A stretch of 64,000 nucleotides of DNA from Halopseudomonas laoshanensis (GTDB lineage Bacteria > Pseudomonadota > Gammaproteobacteria > Pseudomonadales > Pseudomonadaceae). The notes under the pieces were generated by a model. It was not told the DNA's origin, searched no databases, and worked only from the letters and a program-made list of their open reading frames with translations. Position 1 is the stretch's first letter; the number at the start of each line of letters is the position of its first letter. A program made the position numbers and the translations under genes. Positions 1 to 8,283 of this stretch are shown one piece after another. Location: assembly GCF_008365385.1 (NCBI RefSeq), contig NZ_QOVF01000001.1, positions 496,001 to 560,000 of the forward strand, given 5' to 3'.

Positions 1-165
1 CAGGGTCTGATCTACGGTTGGCAATTCTGATTTCGCGATTAATCTGCCCGGTTGGGCTGATTGCCGTTATTTCTGTGGCGCATATCTAGCGCTGATCTGT
101 ATCTGTGCGCCGCCGCTGAGTCTGACTAGCATAGTCACAATAACTCACCCTCGGAGTAGCGGCAC

Positions 166-1002
166 ATGCCTTCTTCATTCTCGTTTCAACAGGTCGATGT
201 ATTTGCTGAAAAGCCTCTGCAAGGCAACGCGTTGGCTGTAGTCAGTAACGCCGACGCGTTGACTGAGGATCAGATGGCCGCATTCGCGCGCTGGACCAAC
301 CTCAGCGAAACCACTTTTCTGCTGCGTCCAACCTTGCCAGATGCCGATTACCGCGTGCGTATTTTCACCCCTCAGCGAGAGCTGCCTTTTGCCGGGCATC
401 CCACGTTGGGCAGCTGCCATGTATGGCTGGACAACGGCGGCGTGCCGCAGGCCAAGGAAATCGTGCAGGAGTGTGGCGCGGGCCTGGTACGCATCCGCCG
501 TGACGGCGCCCGCCTGGCTTTCGCCGCGCCCCCTATGGTACGCAGCGGCAAGGTGGACGACGCAACACTTGCACGGGTATCTCATGGGCTGGGCATCTCG
601 CTGGAGAGTGTGCTGGACAGTAACTGGGTGGACAACGGCCCGGGCTGGGTCGCCGTACTGCTTTCATCGCGTGAAGACGCGCTCGCCATCCGTGCGGATT
701 ACTCCGCGCTCAAAGGCTTGAATGTCGGCGTGGTGGCTCCTTGGACAGGTGCTGGCGCTGAAGCTGATGTGGAAGTGCGCGCCTTCATCGGTGACGAATA
801 CACCGAAGACCCGGTCACCGGCAGCCTGAATGCCAGCCTCGCGCAGTGGTTGATAGCTGCCGGCAAGCTGCCACAGCGCTACGTTTCCAGTCAGGGCACG
901 GTTATTGGGCGGCGGGGCAGGGTGCATATCGAGAAAGTGGGTGATGATGTCTGGGTAGGTGGGGAAGTGCAGCGTTGTGTGGCTGGGGAGGTTTGGTTTT
1001 AA
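166..1002 (+). CDS. PhzF family isomerase/epimerase-like protein
   Basis: 278 residues, the usual length for the PhzF/diaminopimelate-epimerase fold. The N-terminus shows the family pattern: a QVDVFAEKPLQGNALAVV stretch, then the conserved Glu of NLSETTF near residue 46 and the FAGHPTLGSCHVW segment. The second half carries the matching EDPVTGSLNASLAQWL block. Known members isomerise small amino-acid-like or phenazine-precursor substrates in the cytoplasm, but most lone PhzF genes have no known substrate. No phenazine genes are near, so a role in phenazine synthesis is unlikely. A GGAG element lies 12 bases before the ATG. It stands alone, tail to tail with the SUMF1-type lipoprotein gene. 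Confidence 0.93.
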   Translation: MPSSFSFQQVDVFAEKPLQGNALAVVSNADALTEDQMAAFARWTNLSETTFLLRPTLPDADYRVRIFTPQRELPFAGHPTLGSCHVWLDNGGVPQAKEIVQECGAGLVRIRRDGARLAFAAPPMVRSGKVDDATLARVSHGLGISLESVLDSNWVDNGPGWVAVLLSSREDALAIRADYSALKGLNVGVVAPWTGAGAEADVEVRAFIGDEYTEDPVTGSLNASLAQWLIAAGKLPQRYVSSQGTVIGRRGRVHIEKVGDDVWVGGEVQRCVAGEVWF

Positions 1003-1047
1003 TCTCGTTGAACCGGTCCGACTCGTTGCACTTGGAAGCTTCGTAGC

Positions 1048-1992
1048 TCATTGCCTGGATTTAATTGGCTCAGGGCTCTGAACGGCACAGCGAAAAGTAT
1101 ATTCCGCAACACTTTCCCATTCTGGATTCATCATGCTAGGTAAAGATTCGGATATACCTGTCCGTGAAAAGCTGAAGTCCAGCGAATCAGTGCCTAGATT
1201 ACGAACGACACGCTGTGTTCCTTCCTCTGGGCCCTTCGGGTCTACCCTGGTGGGACGCTCTTGGTAGTATTCCTTAGAAAACCAGTCTTGTACCCATTCC
1301 ATACCATTGCCGGCCATGTCAAAAAGTCCGAGGGGATTGGCTGGCAGTTGGGAGCCGACCGGTACGAAACTGCTGGTTTCATCTACTTCTTTAGCCAACT
1401 CTGGATGATTATGTAAAGGTTGCCCGTCATGAGTAGGGTAGACCCAATCCTGGCTGCCTCGATTGCGAGCAGCGAACTCCCATTGAGCAGAGGTTGGCAG
1501 CGTTACCGGGACGCCAATTTTTTCTCCCAGCCATCCACAATAATTATTAGCTTCCTGCCAAGTTACCTGAGCAGGTTTACTGCCATAGAAGCGGCTCGTC
1601 GGTTCTTGCTCGAAAGGTTTTCTTGCCCAGGTCTTGGATAAGCCGCGCTCTATAGGCTCTAAATGATTGGCTAATAGGTAATTATCAAAGTCCTCCCAGG
1701 TTATTTTGAAGCGCCCCAGTGAATAACTGGATAGTGTGACTTCGTGCGCAGCATTCTGCTCCATGGCGGCAGGAAAGTAGGGTCGCCAAACACCATCTTT
1801 CCCAGTTGCCCCGAAGTCGCCCATGACAAAGACGCCGCCCTCAATGTGGACCATATCGGGAATGATCGGTTCTTTCTCTTCACCGAGTTTCTCAGCCTCT
1901 CCAGCCTGGCGAATATTATAAGAATCGTCATTGCAACCGTATAAAAATGACAACCCTGTCACCAAGATGGGGATGGATAAGAAGTTACGCAT
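1048..1992 (-). CDS. SUMF1/formylglycine-generating-enzyme-like lipoprotein of a T6SS cargo module
   Basis: 314 residues. The first 20 form a lipoprotein signal ending in the lipobox LYGC, so it should be anchored in an envelope membrane. The rest is an FGE-sulfatase (SUMF1/EgtB-type) domain: IEGGVFVMGDFG near residue 50, PVTLPTSAQWEFAARN in the middle, NPLGLFDMAGNGMEWVQDW, and a C-terminal FRCAV. These are fold landmarks; I see nothing that proves formylglycine-forming activity. Its ATG overlaps the stop of the upstream LysM protein by 8 bases, with AGGAA at good spacing, so the two are translationally coupled. Last gene of a vgrG module, where immunity or accessory proteins usually sit. TagR of the T6SS threonine-phosphorylation pathway has the same fold. 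Immunity or accessory function is inference. Confidence 0.88.
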   Translation of the reverse strand: MRNFLSIPILVTGLSFLYGCNDDSYNIRQAGEAEKLGEEKEPIIPDMVHIEGGVFVMGDFGATGKDGVWRPYFPAAMEQNAAHEVTLSSYSLGRFKITWEDFDNYLLANHLEPIERGLSKTWARKPFEQEPTSRFYGSKPAQVTWQEANNYCGWLGEKIGVPVTLPTSAQWEFAARNRGSQDWVYPTHDGQPLHNHPELAKEVDETSSFVPVGSQLPANPLGLFDMAGNGMEWVQDWFSKEYYQERPTRVDPKGPEEGTQRVVRNLGTDSLDFSFSRTGISESLPSMMNPEWESVAEYTFRCAVQSPEPIKSRQ

Positions 1993-4030
1993 AATGAGTT
2001 CCTGAAAGCTGAATATGTTTGGCCAATTTTACTGGCTGGTTCGGCGTTGCCCGAGTCCCGCTTAGCCTGCTTTCGAGGCGGTCCATTTGTAGGCCAGGGA
2101 ACAGTCTCATCAGGTTTTTCAGGCGGCTTCGGTTAAGCGTGAAACTAGTTTTCCTACCATTCGTACTAATACGGGTCACTGTTTCCTCGTAATCTCTCCA
2201 GCTCTGGCTCAGCTCTAGAAGAGTAAGAATTGCACGTTCTCTGCTATTAAACCCTGCGGTTAAGCGATCCCAAAATGTCGGGCCGTAATCGAAGCACAGA
2301 ATTTCAAGTAACTGACCCTTAACTTCTGGAGGGGCGTACCTGATCCAACTGTCTTCACCCTTAGCTAAGTCTAAGAGGGTATTTTCTGCTGTTGTTATCG
2401 CAAGAATCTCTCTTTCGCGTGCCGTGCGATGACTTTGAATAAATCGCTGGACTTCCGCTTCCACGCGTTCCGCTGCCTCCTGCCCAAGACGAGCTGCCAT
2501 AACCGCATGGCCTGTTCCGCTCAATACTCCAAAAACAGCAAAACTCGTCAGTTGATTAAAGGCTCCGGCTTCGATTTCCTCTACTTTATGGAAATCTACG
2601 CCAAGAAGCGCGTTATAGATGAACTTAACGAGGGAGCCAAAGGCTTCAGCATTGACTTCTGCTCCGAACTCGCCGGATGCACCGCCTCCCACAACCAGAC
2701 CCGCGTGTACATTAAAGTAAAACTTGTGGGTTTGTTTGCTCCATCCGATACGAAGCCGAGCCTCCGCGCCTAGACCAAGAGCTGCGCCCACGCCTACTCC
2801 TAATGTGGACAGAGCTTTCCATCGCGGCACCTCCACCAGAGTGTCTTGCCATTCAATACTACCTTCGAGTTTGCCGTCAGCACGGACGCCTGCAAATGCG
2901 CCTGCTTCAACGCTCGCGGGCTCACCATTTCGGCTGTTACGGTTCGAGTCACCAACGCCGCGCAGTTGCGGAATACCGTTATTCATTGCGACATGGACTT
3001 CCGCACTCAGCATGGCACTCGCCCCAGAGAAACCTACTAGCTCTGCGGACACTTTGGCGCGGAACTTACCTAGTGAGGCGGCTTGGCGCTGGTTGTTCTG
3101 ATCCCTGTAATAGATCAACCATTCGCTTTCGTCCTCAGCCGGCCAGGTAGTGGTCGCGTAGGCTTTACCCTCGGCAAGGCTAGCGCTAGCGGATGCCTTG
3201 GCGGCGATATGTGCGGAGAGTTTTCGCGGGTCGTACCCTGATTGCAAACTGGCACCCATCGCGAAACGCATGGCTTGCGCCTGAGCGCCGACAACGATTG
3301 GCTGCATGCCTTCAACCGGCGTCCAGCGAGCAGGGTCGTTTTGCCACTCCAGCAAACACCAATCGACAAAGCTTTGATGCAGAGTCAGTTTGAGCGACGG
3401 CTTATTCATATCCTGCGCTATGGTTTCAGCCAATTTCTGTCCATTGATTGCCCCGCTTTCGGGGTCATACCAGCCCTTTGCGCGGGCCCTGTCTTGAGCT
3501 TCGATACTGTAACTGCGATGCCTACGCCAACCAGAGTCCTTGCGCACGTAAGCGTAATGGTTGTTACCTTTCAGGCGGCGTATTTCGGTCAGTTGCATCG
3601 GCTCGGATGGCTTGCTCGAATCAATAATTCGTTCCTGCTGGAGGCGCTCGACAAAACCATCCTTGAAGGCAAGTATATTGTCTTCCGTATTCTCCATTGC
3701 CTCATAGAACTGGTGAATCAACTGATGTAACACAGCTTCTTCTTGCTCGATTTCTCGCTGATGCTCTGCGGTCAGTGGCACAAATATACCTTCTTCAGCC
3801 TGGTGAAGTAGGTCAACATACTCATCGGCGCATGCACTGCAGTCGGCTACCTGGCCAATGCTCCGGGTTTGGCGGGTTTTGTCTGGTTCGGGCAGACGAA
3901 TGCGTTGCTGCGGGTGAATACGGTTGGCATCTCCAATCTCCGGGTTCAGTCGCATCAGCGTTGCGACAGTGGTGCCGTTAGCTTTGGCGATTAAACTGAG
4001 GCTGTCTCCCGATCTAACGATGTATTCCAC
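1985..4030 (-). CDS. LysM-domain putative T6SS effector
   Basis: 681 residues starting at GTG (GTG-GAA-TAC), two bases after the stop of the DUF4123 gene. Residues 1-47 are one LysM motif (YIVRSGDSLSLIAKANGTTV, then a LNPEI turn and QRIRLP). Next come a CSAC pair near residue 65, a long charged helical region, a middle region rich in Ala and Gly (about 230-470) with short stretches that could contact membranes, and a charged C-terminal 150 residues. I recognise no enzyme motif. Position right after vgrG and a DUF4123 adaptor is the classic place for a cargo effector. The Gly/Ala-rich middle could suit a pore former, which is speculation. Base composition looks more AT-rich than in vgrG, consistent with exchange of cargo genes. 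Confidence 0.8.
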   Translation of the reverse strand: MEYIVRSGDSLSLIAKANGTTVATLMRLNPEIGDANRIHPQQRIRLPEPDKTRQTRSIGQVADCSACADEYVDLLHQAEEGIFVPLTAEHQREIEQEEAVLHQLIHQFYEAMENTEDNILAFKDGFVERLQQERIIDSSKPSEPMQLTEIRRLKGNNHYAYVRKDSGWRRHRSYSIEAQDRARAKGWYDPESGAINGQKLAETIAQDMNKPSLKLTLHQSFVDWCLLEWQNDPARWTPVEGMQPIVVGAQAQAMRFAMGASLQSGYDPRKLSAHIAAKASASASLAEGKAYATTTWPAEDESEWLIYYRDQNNQRQAASLGKFRAKVSAELVGFSGASAMLSAEVHVAMNNGIPQLRGVGDSNRNSRNGEPASVEAGAFAGVRADGKLEGSIEWQDTLVEVPRWKALSTLGVGVGAALGLGAEARLRIGWSKQTHKFYFNVHAGLVVGGGASGEFGAEVNAEAFGSLVKFIYNALLGVDFHKVEEIEAGAFNQLTSFAVFGVLSGTGHAVMAARLGQEAAERVEAEVQRFIQSHRTAREREILAITTAENTLLDLAKGEDSWIRYAPPEVKGQLLEILCFDYGPTFWDRLTAGFNSRERAILTLLELSQSWRDYEETVTRISTNGRKTSFTLNRSRLKNLMRLFPGLQMDRLESRLSGTRATPNQPVKLAKHIQLSGTHYA

Positions 4031-4032
4031 GG

Positions 4033-4860
4033 TTATACGTCCTTGTCTAAACCAAAGAGTTGTTTCTCTGCGAGCTGAAGACGCTGATTGGCGCTTTGCT
4101 CCGGATTAGCGAGCAACTCTCGTGCCCAGCCTTGACGGCTGAATTCCTGAGGGAAACGCCAGGCCAGCTCCAGATAATGTAAACACTGGTGCTCAAGAGT
4201 GAAGCCATCTTCATGGGCTTGCTGAATCAGGTTATCTATTTGTTCACGTTGGTGGACGTAATTCTGGTGCTCTGGACGGCAACCTAAGTCCAACGCTGTC
4301 TTATCGACAAAGCGCTGATATTCCTCAGCTTCCCATTGTTTCAACTGTCGTTCCCGCAACTTGTACCAGCCTTCCTCATGCGTGTGTCGGGGTGCTCCAG
4401 TGGCTTTGCTGACATAGCTCTGCCATGTGCCTTTAGTAAACACTCGCCATTGGGTGATGGGACCTGACCAGGCTTCGAATTCCCCAGTGCTCATGGAACT
4501 GAACAACCTGCTTGACCAGTTTGGAGCATAGAACCGGCAGTAGGCGAGTTGGTCAGAGGGTAGGGTAATGCTGATCAAGCTGCGCAGGTGGTTCGCCAGC
4601 ACATTCATGGGGGCGTCTGAATACACGACCACGCCATCTGAACGCCAGGATTCAGTCGATGCTAACAATCGCCCCTTAGCAGAAGGCTTGACCAGCCAAG
4701 GGCTGGCTTCTATCACTTCGGTATGCCGAGTGCCACGAAACAACGGCTCAGTGATCGGGTGATCATCAAGGTTGTAGGCCGTGAAGGGCACGTCCATGGC
4801 CAGACCATCCACTAGCAGATAACAGGAGTCTGAATAGATTGGCGCGTCCGTTTGTTTCAT
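4033..4860 (-). CDS. DUF4123 domain protein, T6SS adaptor (Tap-like)
   Basis: 275 residues from the ATG at 4860, which lies two bases beyond the vgrG stop. An in-frame ATG at 4923 would add 21 residues but overlaps the vgrG end and has no ribosome site, so I prefer 4860. The N-terminal half fits DUF4123: YLLVDGL at the start, a central SPWLVK segment and a LRSLISITLP region followed by YCRFYAPNW. DUF4123 proteins are cytoplasmic chaperones that load a specific effector on its cognate VgrG and do not leave with it. Its place between vgrG and the LysM protein strongly suggests it links those two. Confidence 0.9.
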   Translation of the reverse strand: MKQTDAPIYSDSCYLLVDGLAMDVPFTAYNLDDHPITEPLFRGTRHTEVIEASPWLVKPSAKGRLLASTESWRSDGVVVYSDAPMNVLANHLRSLISITLPSDQLAYCRFYAPNWSSRLFSSMSTGEFEAWSGPITQWRVFTKGTWQSYVSKATGAPRHTHEEGWYKLRERQLKQWEAEEYQRFVDKTALDLGCRPEHQNYVHQREQIDNLIQQAHEDGFTLEHQCLHYLELAWRFPQEFSRQGWARELLANPEQSANQRLQLAEKQLFGLDKDV

Positions 4861-4862
4861 GA

Positions 4863-6989
4863 TTAAGCTATCCGGCACGGGCAGGCCTCCAGAGGACAAT
4901 GGCCGTCGGATTGACGATGACATTGGCTGGCCAGCAGCAGGTCGTCTTTGGCGGCGGCTTTAAGACGCCCTAGATCATTGGGCTGAACCGCAAATAAGAT
5001 AGCGCCCGTCTCAGTCTGTGCTGCAGCTGCAGGTATAACCGGTAGTTGGATACCAATCCCCGAACCTTTTCCAGCAGTACCACCCGCATTCTGCCGAATC
5101 GTGGGGCCTACAAGGGTAACGCCGCTGGCATCGATTTTGATAAAGCTGCCGCCGGCCTTGAGTGTCAGCTCATTACCTGCCTCGATTACCATCTTCTGTC
5201 CCGCCTTGAGATGAATCTCGCGGCCGGCCTTGGTCAGTTGTGCAGTACCCAGCTTTATATGCTGGCTGGTACCCACGGTCAGGTGGTCGTTGGCTTTGAT
5301 CTCGGACTTTCTGTCTGCGTGGGTGGTGTGATGCTCTTCGGCTATGAACTCGCTGTAGCTGTTTGCTTCCACGCGATCATGACGTTCGTTGCCTACTCGG
5401 ATCTTCTGGTCGTGCTCGATGTTCTCGTCCCAGTCGCGCTGGGCGTGCAGGTAGATCTGTTCTTCGCCTTTTTTATCTTCGATGCGCAGTTCGTTGTACC
5501 CGTCGCCGCCGCCGCCGGGCGCCGTGCTCAGGGTTTTGAATACGCTTCGGGTTTTGTGTGCGGGTAGCTCGTACGGAACCGGGTGAGTCTTGTGGTACAG
5601 GCATCCGGTGACCAGGGGTTGATCCGGGTCCCCTTCGAGGAAGGTGATCAGCACTTCCATACCGATTCTGGGGATGGCAATGCCGCCGTATTGATTGCCG
5701 GCCCAGCTGGAGGAGACTCTGAGCCAACAGCTGGTTTGGTCGTTGCCCTGGCCTTCGCGATCCCAGTGGAATTGCACCTTGATGCGGCCATATTGGTCGC
5801 AGTGAATTTCTTCGCCTTCCGGGCCGGTGACCACGGCGGTTTGGCTGCCCAGCACCTTGGGTTTTGGATGGGCGAGTTGTGGACGGTAGGGCACATCCCA
5901 GGGAGTGGCGGTGAATTGATTGCGGTAGCCTTGTGTAAAACCGTCTTCGGCTTTGGTATCGCTGGTGACGGATTCTTCCAGTACCTGCGGCTGTTTGCCT
6001 TCGTGCCGGATGCCAGTGATCAGCCAGAGGTCGTTCCAGTCGGTTCTGGGGTGTTCGGAGAGCGTGAGGAAATGACCACTGATCAGCGTAGGCACATCGC
6101 TCTTGCCTTCGGCCAGGCGGTAGTCGCTGCGGTGGCGTTCCAGGCTGCGTTTGGCCAGGTGCTTGCCGCGGGCGCGTTCGGTAAAGAGGCCGGGGTAATC
6201 GTAGTCTTCCAGGTCGGGTAGCGGTACTGGCGGTTGATCGCCTTCGACCGACTGTTCGGTCTTGTGCGCGGCTTCCATCAAGAGATGGGGCTTTTCGAAG
6301 TCGTAATCCCGGCGGGTGACGCGGCTGGGGCGGGTTTCCACGCGCATGGCGAAGCGCTTTATGACTGGCTCATCGGCGACCAGGCCGCTGTCCTGAATAT
6401 ACGCAGTGGGGCGATCCAGTTTCGGAAAACCGGTCTGGTCGTCGCCGAAGACCAAAAGATGGTTATCGCTGCTGTGTTCGAAGTGATAGTGGATACCTTC
6501 TTCTTCGCAGAGGCGCTGAATGAAATGCAGGTCGGTTTCGTCGTACTGGGTGCAGTAGATCCGTTGTGGGTATTCGCTGTTTAGCTGGAATCGGTAGGCA
6601 TCGGCCTGGATGCCATGGTCGCTTAATACCCGGGCGATGATCTGCGGCACGGTCAGATGCTGAAAAATACGCTGATTGGTGCGGTGGCCCAGGTAAAACA
6701 GATGCGGCACCAGATCGATATGGTAGCGCGTCAGTCGCTTGCCGGCATCGCCCTGGGCGACGCGGTGGATCAGGCCGTGGATGCCTTTGCCCGCTCCTGC
6801 GAAACTGAAGAAAGCCGGTTGCTGGAGCAGGCGGTCGATGTCCAGGTCCGGGCGTTCGCTGACCAACTCCAATTGGAAATGGTAGGGCTGGCTGATGTGC
6901 TCGACGCCTTCAAAGGACAGGACCTTGAATTCGTGCGAGACGCCGGGAATATCGAGGGTGAAGTGAGCCTGGTTGGCGGCGGCGAACAT
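4863..6989 (-). CDS. vgrG: Type VI secretion tip protein VgrG (TssI)
   Basis: 708 residues; AAGGA lies 7 bases before the ATG. Family order is clear: gp27-like base (FTLDIPGVSHEFKVLSF onward, with QYDETDLHFIQRLCEEEGI near 150-170), the gp5 OB-fold (YGRIKVQFHWDREG; SCWLRVSSSWAG; RIGMEVLITFLEGDPDQPLV around residues 410-470), then the beta-helix needle with repeated short strands (HLKAGQKMVIEAGNELTLKAGG). VgrG trimers cap the Hcp tube and carry effectors. There is a C-terminal extension of about 80 residues, ending in a short stretch with four Cys and two His. No other T6SS structural gene is in the window, so this is an orphan vgrG island that would depend on a main cluster elsewhere. First gene of the module. 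Confidence 0.97.
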   Translation of the reverse strand: MFAAANQAHFTLDIPGVSHEFKVLSFEGVEHISQPYHFQLELVSERPDLDIDRLLQQPAFFSFAGAGKGIHGLIHRVAQGDAGKRLTRYHIDLVPHLFYLGHRTNQRIFQHLTVPQIIARVLSDHGIQADAYRFQLNSEYPQRIYCTQYDETDLHFIQRLCEEEGIHYHFEHSSDNHLLVFGDDQTGFPKLDRPTAYIQDSGLVADEPVIKRFAMRVETRPSRVTRRDYDFEKPHLLMEAAHKTEQSVEGDQPPVPLPDLEDYDYPGLFTERARGKHLAKRSLERHRSDYRLAEGKSDVPTLISGHFLTLSEHPRTDWNDLWLITGIRHEGKQPQVLEESVTSDTKAEDGFTQGYRNQFTATPWDVPYRPQLAHPKPKVLGSQTAVVTGPEGEEIHCDQYGRIKVQFHWDREGQGNDQTSCWLRVSSSWAGNQYGGIAIPRIGMEVLITFLEGDPDQPLVTGCLYHKTHPVPYELPAHKTRSVFKTLSTAPGGGGDGYNELRIEDKKGEEQIYLHAQRDWDENIEHDQKIRVGNERHDRVEANSYSEFIAEEHHTTHADRKSEIKANDHLTVGTSQHIKLGTAQLTKAGREIHLKAGQKMVIEAGNELTLKAGGSFIKIDASGVTLVGPTIRQNAGGTAGKGSGIGIQLPVIPAAAAQTETGAILFAVQPNDLGRLKAAAKDDLLLASQCHRQSDGHCPLEACPCRIA

Positions 6990-7207
6990 CCAATGTTCCT
7001 TGTGCTGGTAGGGCTGAGAGCGAAAGCGGCCGTGCTGGGCGCGCGCAGATTATCGCAGATTGAGGTGTGGAGTTATGTGAGCTAGTCAGCAAAATGGGTG
7101 GTCTAGGGTGGTAGAAAGGTCAATCAGATCAAGGGGATATGTGCGCAAGAAGTTGCGCAGGTAGTGATCGGTTGGGGCCGAAAGACAATAAAAACCAAGG
7201 TCAAAAT

Positions 7208-7233
7208 GGATTCCCGCTTTTGCGGGAATGACG
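7208..7233 (+). repeat. Short palindromic repeat (REP-like), unit 1
   Basis: ATTCCCGC and GCGGGAAT arms around a TTTT loop, followed by GACG. This matches the widespread proteobacterial extragenic palindrome with the core ATTCCCGC...GCGGGAATGAC. Confidence 0.8.
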
Positions 7234-7273
7234 AGTTGGGTGGGAGGCTGGTGATAGTTGGTCCAGACCGCTT

Positions 7274-7301
7274 GGATTCCCGCCTACGCGGGAATGACGG
7301 G
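7274..7301 (+). repeat. Short palindromic repeat (REP-like), unit 2
   Basis: Same orientation as unit 1: GGATTCCCGC, spacer CTAC, GCGGGAATGACGG. The arms are identical to unit 1 and only the loop differs. Confidence 0.8.
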
Positions 7302-7357
7302 AGTATTAGGTTGGCTCTACGGTTTGGCCGACAAACAGTACTCGCATCCCCCAGAAT

Positions 7358-7387
7358 CGTCATCCTCGCGAAGGCGGGGATCCATTC
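7358..7387 (-). repeat. Short palindromic repeat (REP-like), unit 3, inverted
   Basis: Inverted copy starting CGTCATCC and ending GGGGATCCATTC, with a CGCGAAGGCG centre. It is more diverged than units 1 and 2, but keeps the flanking GTCAT and ATCCA ends. Confidence 0.7.
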
Positions 7388-7521
7388 GGCTTTTCGGCTG
7401 GGTAAGTGGACGGGTGGCAACTGCGAGAGGGTGCCGGGTACAGGGTTTACAGATCAATGCGGCCACATGGGTCACAGATTACGCGTAGCGCTTTTCAGGA
7501 GGATGAGCGTAAGTAGCTAAT

Positions 7522-7548
7522 GAACTGAAATCACGGCCAAATGTCATA
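7522..7548 (+). promoter_or_regulatory. Candidate AlgU (sigma-22/sigma-E type) promoter of the first csbD
   Basis: GAACTG, 16 bases, then TCATA. The AlgU consensus is GAACTT, 16-17 bases, TCTGA. The position fits a start about 35 bases before the csbD ATG. The second csbD gene has a similar element, which raises confidence. Confidence 0.4.
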
Positions 7549-7590
7549 GCCATGTACGGTCGAATCCCGATCGTTAGCAGGAGTACCATT

Positions 7591-7782
7591 ATGAGCGGCA
7601 CTACAGACAAAATTAAAGGCACGGCAAACGAAGTTGCTGGCAAAGGCAAGCAAGCTGTAGGTAAGACGGTTGGTAATGAGCGTCTACAAGGCGAAGGCGC
7701 GGCTCAAGAGGTCAAGGGCAAAGCTCAGAACCTCAAAGGTGATGTTAAAAACGCAGTCAAAGACGGTATCGACAAGGCCTGA
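7591..7782 (+). CDS. CsbD family stress protein (copy 1)
   Basis: 63 residues. I chose the ATG at 7591 because AGGAG lies 8 bases upstream and the protein then starts MSGTTDKIKGTANE, the family start. An upstream in-frame ATG at 7552 has no ribosome site. The protein is small, highly charged and repetitive, with KGKQAVGK, QGEGAAQEVKGKA and KNAVKDGIDKA units, typical of CsbD/YjbJ proteins. Members are abundant cytoplasmic proteins of unknown mechanism induced by osmotic, envelope or stationary-phase stress. A close paralogue lies at 45528-45719. Confidence 0.93.
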   Translation: MSGTTDKIKGTANEVAGKGKQAVGKTVGNERLQGEGAAQEVKGKAQNLKGDVKNAVKDGIDKA

Positions 7783-7799
7783 TTCAGTCTTGGTACTAG

Positions 7800-7827
7800 G
7801 GCACTGGCGCATAGCGCTAGTGCCGTT
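7800..7827 (+). terminator. Hairpin after csbD copy 1
   Basis: Ten-base arms GGCACTGGCG and CGCTAGTGCC (one G-T pair) around a five-base loop, followed only by GTTT. Probable terminator of csbD, with a weak U tract. Confidence 0.6.
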
Positions 7828-8283
7828 TGCGTTCGCCCCCCCCCCGCTTTGCACTGCTGCGTCTACAAATCTTCCTTCATTGGCTCCTGATACTTCTCCT
7901 ATCGCTCTAAGAAATGGTCACTGCGGTTGTGCTTGAGCAGAGTACTGCCTGCCCGTATTTGCTGGGTTGCCGGCTCACTCCCTGATAAGAAAATGCTCAA
8001 AACGACCAACGGCTTCACCCGTTCAATTGACGTTAGAGGTCAATTTGCGTATGAATGTTCATTCATAACCGTTCTTAATCTTCTTTTATGTCTCGGTTGT
8101 TTGCTATATCAATTAACGAATCATCCTGACATTTTTCTATTGATAGGGTGGTATCGAAACAATATTAAAAAATGGATCCGTTGCGGCGCTAAGTCTTTTC
8201 ACCCGTCAGCCCCTTTTCGGCATCCTGCGCCGGGCGGGCGGACGTTTTAATGCACTCCACTACAAAAACAAACGGAGAAGCGC
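7828..8283. other. Intergenic region upstream of the tandem esterases
   Basis: Holds a run of ten C residues at 7836-7845, an AT-rich stretch from about 8041 to 8165 and a perfect 7+7 inverted repeat at 8051-8066. No convincing gene; the open frame across 7927-8250 has no family features. The AT-rich part probably contains the promoter of the esterase pair. Confidence 0.6.
8051..8066. promoter_or_regulatory. Palindromic operator-like site, TetR type
   Basis: ATGAATG-TT-CATTCAT, a perfect inverted repeat with a two-base centre in the AT-rich region before the esterase genes. TGAAT/ATTCA palindromes are the usual form of TetR-family operators. No TetR gene is in the window. Confidence 0.45.

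Larger units (their letters stand above)
6990..7590. other. Intergenic region between vgrG and csbD, with palindromic repeats
   Basis: About 600 bases without a convincing gene. It holds three palindromic repeat units, listed separately, and near its right end an AlgU-like promoter for csbD. Short open frames here translate into the low-complexity peptides typical of these repeats and are not genes. Confidence 0.75.

Noticed and set aside
1-165. A possible gene fragment at the left edge
   Set aside because: No open frame with family features; it reads as the upstream region of the PhzF-family gene.
7124-7420. Open frames crossing the palindromic repeats
   Set aside because: The peptides (IPAFARMT, FPRRRESK) are the standard translation of this repeat type and not proteins.
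7927-8250. 107-codon frame before the esterases
   Set aside because: No ribosome site, mixed hydrophobic and polar content with no domain, and it crosses an AT-rich promoter-like region with an operator palindrome.
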